From the NCBI RefSeq assembly GCF_003854895.1, contig NZ_CP033966.1, forward strand, positions 4,588,001 through 4,652,000: a stretch of DNA of 64,000 nt. Direction: 5' to 3'. Below are positions 50,179-58,441 of the stretch, one piece after another; the stretch's first letter is position 1, and each line of letters begins with the position of its first letter. The stretch comes from Pigmentiphaga sp. H8. Its GTDB lineage: Bacteria; Pseudomonadota; Gammaproteobacteria; Burkholderiales; Burkholderiaceae_B. The position numbers were made by a program, and so were the translations under genes. The notes beneath the pieces are model-generated. The model worked only from the letters and a program-made list of their open reading frames with translations, was not told the DNA's origin and made no database searches.

Positions 50179-50352
50179 CGCACCTTCCTCCTTGTGGGGC
50201 ACGGCCGCGCACCGGCCGCCTGCCACTGCCATGGTAACGGCGGCGAGACGGCGAAAAAAGACGTCCGCCGTTAAGAATCGTCACATCCGGGCCAGGGCTT
50301 GGACAAAACCAGGAAAGTCTTGAACAGATCCGCGAGATGGGTCCGGCAACCC

Positions 50353-50380
50353 TTGTTCGCGGCCGCGGCACGCCTATACA
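50353..50380 (+). promoter_or_regulatory. weak candidate promoter of the molybdenum hydroxylase cluster
   Basis: TTGTTC (50353-50358) and TATACA (50375-50380) are 16 bases apart, 39 bases before the ATG at 50419, with GAGGAG as ribosome site in between. The -35 match is poor, so an activator such as the AraC protein at 62195 may be needed. Confidence 0.3.
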
Positions 50381-50418
50381 GTCCGCCCATCCCCACACGC
50401 CGCAGAGGAGACTCACGG

Positions 50419-51561
50419 ATGAACACCGTTACCGAAACCGCGTTCAAGAACACCTACACGATCCCGCAGACCATGAAGGCCTGGGTCCTGGACGACCCCG
50501 AGCAACTGTCGTTCGTGGACAAGCCCGTGCCCCAGCCCGGCCCGGCCGAGGTGCTGGTCCGGATCGACGCGATCGCCGTGTGCGCCACCGACCTGGAGAT
50601 CATTCATCGCGGTCCGCCCGCGCTCATCCAGGGCGGCCTGCCGTTCAACAAGAATTTCACGCCCGGCCACGAATACATGGGCACCATCGTGAAGCTGGGC
50701 CCCGGCGTGGACGAGTTCAGGCTGGGCGACCGCGTGGCGGTCGAGGTCCACGCCGGCTGCGGCCGCTGCGAACGGTGCCGCGAGGGCATGTACACGGCCT
50801 GCCTGAACTACGGGCAGAACTACGGCGACGTGGACAAGGGGCACCGCGCCAACGGTTTCACCACCGACGGCGGTTTCGCCCAGTACGCCATCAACAACGT
50901 CAATACGCTGGCCCACGTGCCGAACGACATGAGCGACGAGGAAGCCACCCTGATCGTCACGGCGGGCACCGCCATGTACGGCCTGGACGTGACCGCCGGC
51001 CTGGTGGCGGGGCAATCCGTGGTCGTCATGGGCCCCGGCCCCATCGGCCTCCTGGGTGTGGCGGTGGCCAAGGCGCTGGGGGCCGGAGAAGTGATACTGA
51101 CCGGTACCCGCGACAACCGCCTGGAGATCGGCCGCCAGTTGGGCGCCGACCATGTCATCAACGTGCGCAACGAGGACGCGGTGGCGAAGGTCAAGGAATA
51201 CACGAATGGCGGCGCGCACTACGTGCTGGAATGCTCGGGCGCGCCGAACGCCATCAACGACGCCTCGGCCATGCTCAAGCGCGGCGGCCGGATCTGCCTG
51301 GCCGCTTTCCCGGCCGAGCCGGTTGCCATCGACGTGGCCGCCCTGGTCCGCAACAACATTTATCTGTTCGGCATCCGCGGCGAGGGCCGCAGCGCCACCC
51401 ATCGCGCTGCCTCCCTGATGGCGCAGAAGCGCTTCAACGCCAAGATCATCCACACCCACACCTTTCCGCTCGAGGAAGTGCCGACGGCGCTGCGCTATGC
51501 GCGCGAGCGCATCGACGACGCCATCAAGGTCGTGGTGAAGATGAACCAGCAGGCGGCCTGA
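50419..51561 (+). CDS. zinc-dependent medium-chain alcohol dehydrogenase
   Basis: 380-residue MDR-family enzyme. Catalytic zinc ligands are in 'AVCATDLEIIHRG' and 'GHEYMG', the structural zinc Cys cluster is 'CGRCERCREGMYTAC', and the nucleotide-binding turn is 'VVVMGPGPIGLLGVAVAKALGA'. It resembles the polyol/threonine dehydrogenase branch. The N-terminus ('TVTETAFKNTYTIPQTM') is slightly extended. First gene of a long plus-strand cluster; it probably oxidises an alcohol to the aldehyde or ketone used by later enzymes. Confidence 0.88.
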   Translation: MNTVTETAFKNTYTIPQTMKAWVLDDPEQLSFVDKPVPQPGPAEVLVRIDAIAVCATDLEIIHRGPPALIQGGLPFNKNFTPGHEYMGTIVKLGPGVDEFRLGDRVAVEVHAGCGRCERCREGMYTACLNYGQNYGDVDKGHRANGFTTDGGFAQYAINNVNTLAHVPNDMSDEEATLIVTAGTAMYGLDVTAGLVAGQSVVVMGPGPIGLLGVAVAKALGAGEVILTGTRDNRLEIGRQLGADHVINVRNEDAVAKVKEYTNGGAHYVLECSGAPNAINDASAMLKRGGRICLAAFPAEPVAIDVAALVRNNIYLFGIRGEGRSATHRAASLMAQKRFNAKIIHTHTFPLEEVPTALRYARERIDDAIKVVVKMNQQAA

Positions 51562-51572
51562 CGGAGCGGGCG

Positions 51573-52484
51573 ATGCTGACCTTCGATCGCTACGTGACGG
51601 CGACGACCCTGGACGAAGCCTTCGACGCCCTGCAGGCCACGCCGGGGGCGCGCCTGGTGGCAGGAGCCACCGACCTGCTGCCCTGGGCGCGCGAGGGCCG
51701 CGCCGGCGACGTCCACCTGCCGGCGCTGGTCGATGTCGGTGCGATCCCGGCGCTGACGGCCGTCACGGGCGAGGATGGCGTGCTGCGCATCGGCGCCGCC
51801 ACGTCCATCGCGGCGTGCGAACGGCATCCCCTGCTGCTGCGCGACGCGGGCCTGCTGGCTCGGTGCGCGGTCTGGTTCGCCGACGATCAGATCCGCGAAC
51901 AGGCCACCCTGGGCGGCAATCTGGTCAACGCATCGCCGGCTGGCGACACGCTGCCGGCGCTGCTGGCCATGAACGCCCGGGTGGTGCTTGCCGCCCGCGA
52001 CGGCGCCGGCATCCGGGAGCGCGCGATGCCGCTGGCGGATTTCATCACCGGCCCGGGCCGGACCCGGCTCGGCAACAACGAAATCCTGGTGCGCATCGAC
52101 TGCGACGCCGTGCCCGGCCATGGCGGCGCCTTCGAGAAGGTCGGGCATCGCCGTTCGCTGGTGATCTCCACGGTCTGCCTGGCGGTGCTGGCCCGGCTCG
52201 AGCCGGCGCGCAGGACGCTGGCCGACGTGCGCATCGCGATCGGCGCGGTCGGCCCGGTGCCCGAGCGGCTGGGCGACGCCGAGACCGCCCTGCGCGGCCA
52301 GCGCCCGACACCCGCGGCGATACGCGAGGCCGCCGTGCTGGCCGCCGACAGGGTGCGTTCGCGCAGCCGCCAGGAGTACCGCCGCGAAGTCCTGGTGAAT
52401 TTCGTCGAACGCGGCCTGGTCGCCGCGCTCGAACAATGCGGGCTGGCGGTACAGCGTCTGCCCCAGGAGATCGTCCATGCCTGA
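51573..52484 (+). CDS. molybdenum hydroxylase FAD subunit (CoxM/XdhB type)
   Basis: 303-residue FAD-binding subunit that passes electrons from the iron-sulfur clusters of a xanthine-oxidase-family enzyme to an acceptor. FAD motifs are 'ARLVAGATDLLPWAREG' and 'IREQATLGGNLVNASPAGDTLPALLA'. A CoxM-type C-terminal domain follows ('GGAFEKVGHRRSLVISTVCLAVLARLE'). It overlaps the next gene by eight bases, indicating coupled synthesis of the complex. Confidence 0.92.
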   Translation: MLTFDRYVTATTLDEAFDALQATPGARLVAGATDLLPWAREGRAGDVHLPALVDVGAIPALTAVTGEDGVLRIGAATSIAACERHPLLLRDAGLLARCAVWFADDQIREQATLGGNLVNASPAGDTLPALLAMNARVVLAARDGAGIRERAMPLADFITGPGRTRLGNNEILVRIDCDAVPGHGGAFEKVGHRRSLVISTVCLAVLARLEPARRTLADVRIAIGAVGPVPERLGDAETALRGQRPTPAAIREAAVLAADRVRSRSRQEYRREVLVNFVERGLVAALEQCGLAVQRLPQEIVHA

Positions 52485-54384
52485 CCCATCGGGTTTCGAT
52501 GCCGCCCATCCGCCCACGACGCACATCGTCGCGACCGTCAACGGACGCAAGGTGGCGCGTACCGTCCCCATCCACTACCGGGTGATCGACTTCGTCCGCG
52601 AGGAACTGAAGCTGACGGGCAACAAGGAAGGCTGCGGCGCGGGCGAATGCGGCACGTGTTCGATGTTCGTCGACGGCACGCTGATCAAGAGCTGCCTCGC
52701 CCCCGTGCAGAAGATCCACGGCAGGACCGTGGAAACCGTGGACGACCTGGACGCGGACCAGGGCATGACCGTGATCCAGCGCGCCTTCCACAAATGTGGC
52801 GCCAGCCAGTGCGGCTACTGCATCCCCGGCATGGTGATGGCCGCCACGTCCACCCTGCGCAAGCGGCCGCGGGCCAGCCTGGACGAGATCAAGGAAGGGC
52901 TGGGCGGCAACATCTGCCGCTGCACCGGCTACCAGAAGATCCTGGACGCCGTGGCCATGGCCCGCGACGTGCTGAACGGCACGCGCCCGGAAACAGACCT
53001 GGAAGAAGCCGCCACCGACAGCTTCATCGGCTCGCGCACCCGCCGGCTGGACGCGCCGGCCAAGGTCACGGGCGCCATCAAGTACGCGGCCGACCTGTGG
53101 ATGCCCAACATGCTGCACATGCAGGTGCTGCGCAGCCCGCACCCCCACGCCCGCATCCAGCGGCTGGACGTGGGCGAGGCGCGCGCCATGCCGGGCGTGG
53201 AATGCGTGCTGACCTGCGACGACGTGCCCGGGGTCGACAACTTCGGCGTCTTCATCGAGGACCAGCCCATCATGGCGCGCGGCATGGTCCGCTACGTGGG
53301 CGAGGGGATCGCCGCCGTGGTGGCCGAGACCGCGGACATCGCGCGCGAGGCCGTGAAGCGGATCCGCGTGACCTACGACCTCCTGCCGGGCGTGTTCGAT
53401 CCTTTCGAGGCCATGAAGGAAGGCGCCCCGCAACTGCACGGCTTCGCGCCCGGCAATATCTGCAAGCACACGCGCATACGCAAGGGGGATGTCGAGGCGG
53501 GACTGGGCGAGGCCGACCTCGTCGTCCAGGAAACCTACCGCACCTCGGCCCTGGAACACGCCTACCTGGAGCCCGAGGCGGGGCTGGCCTACCTGGAGCC
53601 CGACGGCTGCGTGACCGTGATGTCGCCCAGCCAGAACATCACCCACCACCGCCACATGCTGGCCAGGATCCTGGGCCGGCCCATCAACAAGGTGCGCATG
53701 ATCATGAGTACCGTGGGCGGCGGCTTCGGCGGCAAGGAGGACATGCTGTACCAGGGCATGCTGGCGCTGGCCGCCATCCGCACGCGCCGGCCGGTTCGCT
53801 ACGTGTTCACCCGCGAGGAAAGCATCGCGGCCAGCGCCAAGCGGCATCCGTTCAGCATCGACTACACCATGGGCCTGAGGCGCGGCGGGCTCATCGTCGC
53901 CACCCGGATGATCATGGTGTCGGACGGCGGCGCCTACGCCATGTCGACGCCGGGCGTCATGAACAAGTCCGCCATCCTGGGGCCCGGCCCCTACACCATT
54001 CCCAACGTGTGGGTCGATGCCATCGGCGTCTATACCAACAACACCCCCAGCGGCGCGTTCCGGGCCTTCGGTGCGTTCCAGTCCGAGTTCGCCACCGAGT
54101 CCCACCTGGACCTGTGCGCGGAACGGCTGGGCATGGACCCGGCGCAATTGCGGCGCCTCAACCTCATGCAGGACGGCGCGACCACCCATACCCGGCAGCC
54201 GCTGGACCGCGTGGCGGCCACCGCCTGCCTGGACGCCGCGCTGGCGGCCGCGCGCTGGGATCCGGGCGTGCCGCACCGGGAAGCCCGGGGCGAGCCCGCG
54301 CGCATCGACCTGGGCGGCCCGGGCACCCGCGCGCCCTGCACGCTGGGCCTGGGCACGATGGCCACCGACAAGGAGACGACATGA
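52477..54384 (+). CDS. molybdenum hydroxylase: [2Fe-2S] domain fused to first half of Mo subunit
   Basis: 635-residue protein. Residues about 20-170 form the two-cluster iron-sulfur domain ('NKEGCGAGECGTCSMFVDG', 'FHKCGASQCGYCIPGMVM', 'GGNICRCTGYQKI'). A linker leads at about residue 185 into the first Mo-cofactor domain ('RTRRLDAPAKVTGAIKYAADL', 'STVGGGFGGKEDMLYQG', 'SGAFRAFGAFQSEFATE'). The chain ends near residue 635, where single-chain enzymes go on into a second Mo domain; that part is the next gene. The two overlap by ATGA, with AAGGAG upstream of the second ATG. Confidence 0.9.
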   Translation: MPDPSGFDAAHPPTTHIVATVNGRKVARTVPIHYRVIDFVREELKLTGNKEGCGAGECGTCSMFVDGTLIKSCLAPVQKIHGRTVETVDDLDADQGMTVIQRAFHKCGASQCGYCIPGMVMAATSTLRKRPRASLDEIKEGLGGNICRCTGYQKILDAVAMARDVLNGTRPETDLEEAATDSFIGSRTRRLDAPAKVTGAIKYAADLWMPNMLHMQVLRSPHPHARIQRLDVGEARAMPGVECVLTCDDVPGVDNFGVFIEDQPIMARGMVRYVGEGIAAVVAETADIAREAVKRIRVTYDLLPGVFDPFEAMKEGAPQLHGFAPGNICKHTRIRKGDVEAGLGEADLVVQETYRTSALEHAYLEPEAGLAYLEPDGCVTVMSPSQNITHHRHMLARILGRPINKVRMIMSTVGGGFGGKEDMLYQGMLALAAIRTRRPVRYVFTREESIAASAKRHPFSIDYTMGLRRGGLIVATRMIMVSDGGAYAMSTPGVMNKSAILGPGPYTIPNVWVDAIGVYTNNTPSGAFRAFGAFQSEFATESHLDLCAERLGMDPAQLRRLNLMQDGATTHTRQPLDRVAATACLDAALAAARWDPGVPHREARGEPARIDLGGPGTRAPCTLGLGTMATDKETT

Positions 54385-55400
54385 AGAAACGAGGCCGGGG
54401 AATGGCTTGCGGCTGGTACGGCATCGCCCGCACCGCCGCCATGGATCGGGCCGCCGTCTGGGTCGAGATCGACGACGGCGGGACGCTGAAGGTGGCCACC
54501 GGCGTGACCGAGATCGGCGAAGGCGTGCTGACCGGGCTGTGCCAGATCGCCGCCGAGGAAACCGGCGTGCGCCCGGAGGACGTGGTGCTGGCCGACAACG
54601 ACACGGCGCGCGTGCCCGAGGCCGCCCACGCCGGCGCCACGCGCATGACCTACATGATAGGCAACGCGGTGGCGCTGGCCTGCCGCGAGGCCTTCGGCAA
54701 GTTCGCCGCGGCCATGGCCGACCTCTGGCAGGTCAGCCCCGCGTCCATCCGCGCCCGCGCCGGCGAAGTCTGGGTCGCGGGCTCGCCCAGCCAGCGCATG
54801 AGCATGGAACATGCGGTGCACGTCCTGAAGAAGGATCGCGGCATCGTCATCGTGGGCAGCGGGCTGTTCACCTCGGCGCACACCGCGCTCGACCCAGAAA
54901 CCGGCGCCGCGACGCCATGGCAGAGCTATGTGTTCGGCACGCAGATCGCCGAGGTCGAGGTGGACACCGACACCGGCGAGGTGCAGGTGCTGGGCGTCTG
55001 GGCGGCCCATGACGTGGGGCGGGTAATCAACCCGCAGCAGGTCGAGGGCCAGATCGAGGGCGGCGTGGTCATGGGCGTGGGCCACGCGCTGATGGAGGCC
55101 TACAGCCAGGCCGCCGGCCACACCACCACGCCCGGACTGGCCAAGTACATCCTGCCGACCACGCTGGACGTGCCCCATGTCACGTCGGTGCTGATCGACG
55201 AACCCGACCCCAAGACGCCCCTGGGCGTCAAGGGCATCGGCGAACCATGCCTGACCCCGACCGCGCCGGCGATCGTGAACGCGATCCACGATGCAGTGGG
55301 AGTACGCATGACGCACCTTCCCGCCACGCCCGAGCGCGTACTGGAGGCCCTGCGTCTGAAGCGGGCCGTGCAACCCAGGGAGCAACGCAAGGTGGCATGA
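54381..55400 (+). CDS. molybdenum hydroxylase: separate second half of Mo subunit
   Basis: 339-residue protein matching only the C-terminal Mo domain of xanthine-oxidase-family enzymes: 'GRGMACGWYGIARTAAMDRAAVWVEIDDGGTLKVATGVTEIGEG', 'QIAAEETGVRPEDVVLADNDTARVPEAAHAGATRMTYMIG', 'VGRVINPQQVEGQIEGGVVMGVGHALME' and the catalytic-Glu loop 'LGVKGIGEPCLTPTAPAIVNAI'. Its ATG overlaps the previous stop and has its own AAGGAG. With the previous gene it rebuilds a full Mo subunit. Substrate unknown; the family hydroxylates aldehydes, purines, aromatic rings or acyl-CoAs. Confidence 0.88.
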   Translation: MKKRGRGMACGWYGIARTAAMDRAAVWVEIDDGGTLKVATGVTEIGEGVLTGLCQIAAEETGVRPEDVVLADNDTARVPEAAHAGATRMTYMIGNAVALACREAFGKFAAAMADLWQVSPASIRARAGEVWVAGSPSQRMSMEHAVHVLKKDRGIVIVGSGLFTSAHTALDPETGAATPWQSYVFGTQIAEVEVDTDTGEVQVLGVWAAHDVGRVINPQQVEGQIEGGVVMGVGHALMEAYSQAAGHTTTPGLAKYILPTTLDVPHVTSVLIDEPDPKTPLGVKGIGEPCLTPTAPAIVNAIHDAVGVRMTHLPATPERVLEALRLKRAVQPREQRKVA

Positions 55401-55484
55401 CTCATTTCCCGACTTACCGCCCCTAGCCGCTACACGCCAACGACGCGGACGGTCCCGGCGGTCAAACAGAGGTAGGAGACGACC

Positions 55485-56483
55485 ATGAACGTTCGCAGGC
55501 AGACAGCGAAGGGATGGCTGTGCGCCATCGGTATGTCGACCCTGGCCATCGCCCACGCGGCATCCGCCACGGCCGACGAGTTTCCGGACAAGCCCGTCGA
55601 GATGACCGTACCCTTTCCCGCCGGCTCGTCCGCCGACGTGGTCGCCCGTGTCCTGGCCGACGGCATGTCGCGCCAACTCGGCCAGCCCGTCACGGTCATG
55701 AACCGCCCCGGCGCCGGCAGTGCCATCGGCTACAAGTACGTGCAGGCCCGCAAGCCCGACGGCTACTCGATCGTCTTCAACTCCAACTCCATTTCCACCG
55801 CCTACTACCAGGGACTGGTGCCGTTCGACTACAAGGCCTTCGATCCCGTGGCCCGGGTCTCGGTCGAACTGCCCGTGGTGGCGGTGAAGGCCGACGCGCC
55901 GTGGAACTCGCTGCGCGACCTGGTCGCGGACGCGAAGAAGCGGCCCGGCGAGATCCGGCTCGGCAACTCCGGCTTCGGCAGCCATACCCATACCTCCGCG
56001 GTGGCCTTCTTCCACGAGACGCGGGCCGAAGTGACCCATGTCGCCTTCGGCGCATCCCAGGTGGTCACCAGCCTGATCGGCGGCCACATCGACGCGCTGG
56101 TTCAGCTTCCGGGCGCGCTGACCGCGCACGTGAAGGCCGGCACGCTGAAGGTCCTGGGCGTGATGGGCTCCAACCGGGAGCCGGCCTTCCCCCACGTCCC
56201 GACCACCCGGGAACAGGGCTTCGACTTCCAGGCCGACATGTGGCGCGGCATCGCGGTGCCCAAGGGTACGCCGGCCCCCGTGGTGGCGCGGCTGGAAGCG
56301 GCCGTGCGCAAGGCCGTGGAAAGCGCCGAGTTCAAGACCCAGGGGGAAAAGCTGGGCTTCGTGCCGGCCTTCCAGTCGGCGCCGGATTTCGGCCACACCA
56401 TCGCCACCGAGGACGTGCTGCTGGCCAAGCTGATGACCGACGTGGGCCTGCGCAAGACGCCGGAGCCGCAGGCGAAGTTCTGA
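55485..56483 (+). CDS. Bug/TctC-family periplasmic solute receptor
   Basis: 332-residue exported receptor with a signal peptide ending around 'HAASATADEF', then 'FPDKPVEMTVPFPAGSSADVVARVLADGMSRQLGQPVTVMNRPGAGSAIGYKYVQARKPDGY', 'THVAFGASQVVTSLIGGHIDALVQLPGA' and 'GIAVPKGTPAPVVARLEAAV'. It sits in the middle of the second catabolic cluster, 84 bases after the Mo enzyme, so it probably binds that cluster's substrate. No TctAB genes are nearby. Confidence 0.9.
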   Translation: MNVRRQTAKGWLCAIGMSTLAIAHAASATADEFPDKPVEMTVPFPAGSSADVVARVLADGMSRQLGQPVTVMNRPGAGSAIGYKYVQARKPDGYSIVFNSNSISTAYYQGLVPFDYKAFDPVARVSVELPVVAVKADAPWNSLRDLVADAKKRPGEIRLGNSGFGSHTHTSAVAFFHETRAEVTHVAFGASQVVTSLIGGHIDALVQLPGALTAHVKAGTLKVLGVMGSNREPAFPHVPTTREQGFDFQADMWRGIAVPKGTPAPVVARLEAAVRKAVESAEFKTQGEKLGFVPAFQSAPDFGHTIATEDVLLAKLMTDVGLRKTPEPQAKF

Positions 56484-56521
56484 ACACTGGCCGCCTGGCG
56501 GCGGCCGCACGGGAGCACGAC

Positions 56522-58432
56522 ATGAATCAAACGGTGGATCTGCCCAGGACCGAGTTGCCGGACTCCGCGGGCATGCAGGCCCGCGCGGCCGCCATCGCCC
56601 GCGCCGGCGGCCTGCAGGAGGCGCTCGAACAAGGCCTCTTGAGCCGGCGCGTCTCGGTCTCGCTGTCGGAAGCCCTGGTGCTGGGGCTGCTGCGGCAGGG
56701 CGTATGCAAGTACCTGGCGATCTTCGGCCACGGCTCCACCGACCTGGGCGAGGTCCTGCGCGTCTACACCGAGGCCGGCGTGACGCGGGTCTTCAACTTC
56801 CGCAACGAGGTCGAGATGGCCCATGCCGGCACCGCGCTAGCCTGGATCCACGGCGAGACCTGCGCGGTCGTGACCTCCATCGGCCCCGGCGCGCTGCAGG
56901 CCATGGCGGGCTCGCTGGCGGCCGCCTCGAACGGCGTCGGGCTCTATCACATCTACGGCGACGAGACGACCCACGGCGAAGGCTACAACATGCAGCAGGT
57001 GCCCCGTCCCGTCCAGCATGTCTATGGGCAGATGACGGCCCTGATGGGGGACTCCTACGTGCTGCACACGCCCGAGGCGCTGCGCGATGCGCTGCGGCGC
57101 GGCACGCGGCGCGTCCATCATCCCTTCAAACCGGGCCCCTTCTACCTCCTGCTGCCGCTGAACACCCAGCCGCGGCGCATCGAGCAGCTCAACCTGGCGG
57201 CCCTGCCCGAGCGCCTGCGGGTGGCGCGGCAGGCGGTGGCCGACCCCGAGGCGATCGAGGAAGCCGCGGTGCTGCTGCGCAAGTACGACCGCATCGTCGT
57301 CAAGGCGGGCGGCGGCGCGCGGGCCCATGCGGCGGCGGTGCGCCGGCTGGTGGAGGCCACCGGCGCGGTCGCCGTGCTGTCTCCCGGCTCGACCGGCGTG
57401 CTGCCCGATGCCCATCCGCAGAACATGCACGTGGGCGGATCGAAAGGCTCGATCAGCGGCAACCATGCGATGGAACGCGCCGAGCTGCTGGTGGTGATCG
57501 GCTCGCGCGCGGTGTGCCAGTCGGACTGCTCGGGCACCGGCTATCCCCGTGCGCGCGACGTGATCAACATCAACGGCGACCTGGACGACGTGGCGCACTA
57601 CAACCGCACGCTGGGGCTGCATGGCGACATCGGCGCCGTGCTGGACCAGTTGCTGTCGGCGCTGGTGGTCGTGCGCGACACCTCGCTCGGCCGGCAGGGC
57701 TGGCTGGACGAATGCGCCGCCGCCAAGCGCGCCTGGAAGGATTTCCTGGCGTCGCGGCAAAACCTGGGTGGGCTTCACGACGAAGTCTGGAACGGCATCG
57801 TGCTGACCCAGCCCGAGGCGATCAAGATCGTCGCCGACTTCGCCCGCGACATCGACGCCGTCAAGCTGTTCGACGCCGGCGACGTGCAGGCCAATGGCTT
57901 CCAGACGGTCGAGGACGACACGCCCTTCCGGACCTACACGGAGTCGGGCGCCTCGTACATGGGCTTCGCCACCTGCGCCGTGGTGGCCTCGGGCCTGGCG
58001 GCCCGGCCGCGCTATGCCGTCGCGTTCACCGGCGACGGCTCGTTCATGATGAATCCGCAAGCGCTGATCAGCGCGGTCGAGCACGGCGCCAACGGCATGA
58101 TCGTGATCTTCGACAACCGGCGGATGGCGGCGATCTCCAGCCTGCAGCACGCGCAGTACGGCGTCGACTTCCGCACCAACGACGGCGTGGCGGTGGACTA
58201 CGTGGCGATGGCCCTGGCCGTGCGCGGCGTCAAGGCCGTCTGGGGCGGCCATACCGCCAGGAGCCTGCAGCAGGCGCTGCGCGAGGCGCATGCCCACCCG
58301 GGGCTGTCGGTCGTGCACGTGCCGGTCTATGCCGGCAGCGACGAACGGGGCGGGCTGGGGGCCTACGGTTCGTGGAACGTCGGCAACTGGTGCGAGCAAG
58401 TGCAACAGCGCTATCTATCCATGGACATCTGA
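56522..58432 (+). CDS. thiamine-diphosphate enzyme, IolD/acetolactate-synthase-like
   Basis: 636-residue three-domain TPP enzyme. The activating Glu is in 'FRNEVEMAHAGTALAW', followed by 'VVTSIGPGALQAMAGSLAAASNGVGLY'. This resembles IolD (trihydroxycyclohexane-dione hydrolase of inositol breakdown) more than acetolactate synthase. The TPP/Mg motif is 'AVAFTGDGSFMMNPQALISAVEHGANGMIVIFDNRRMAAI' near residue 505. No other iol genes are seen, so the substrate may be another cyclic or keto compound. It is 9 bases from the following aldehyde dehydrogenase gene. Confidence 0.8.
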   Translation: MNQTVDLPRTELPDSAGMQARAAAIARAGGLQEALEQGLLSRRVSVSLSEALVLGLLRQGVCKYLAIFGHGSTDLGEVLRVYTEAGVTRVFNFRNEVEMAHAGTALAWIHGETCAVVTSIGPGALQAMAGSLAAASNGVGLYHIYGDETTHGEGYNMQQVPRPVQHVYGQMTALMGDSYVLHTPEALRDALRRGTRRVHHPFKPGPFYLLLPLNTQPRRIEQLNLAALPERLRVARQAVADPEAIEEAAVLLRKYDRIVVKAGGGARAHAAAVRRLVEATGAVAVLSPGSTGVLPDAHPQNMHVGGSKGSISGNHAMERAELLVVIGSRAVCQSDCSGTGYPRARDVININGDLDDVAHYNRTLGLHGDIGAVLDQLLSALVVVRDTSLGRQGWLDECAAAKRAWKDFLASRQNLGGLHDEVWNGIVLTQPEAIKIVADFARDIDAVKLFDAGDVQANGFQTVEDDTPFRTYTESGASYMGFATCAVVASGLAARPRYAVAFTGDGSFMMNPQALISAVEHGANGMIVIFDNRRMAAISSLQHAQYGVDFRTNDGVAVDYVAMALAVRGVKAVWGGHTARSLQQALREAHAHPGLSVVHVPVYAGSDERGGLGAYGSWNVGNWCEQVQQRYLSMDI

Positions 58433-58441
58433 GGAACAGAC

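Noticed and set aside
54370..54390. Frameshift or sequencing error splitting the Mo subunit
   Set aside because: A separate AAGGAG and ATGA overlap at the natural domain boundary argue for two genes; resequencing would still be worthwhile.
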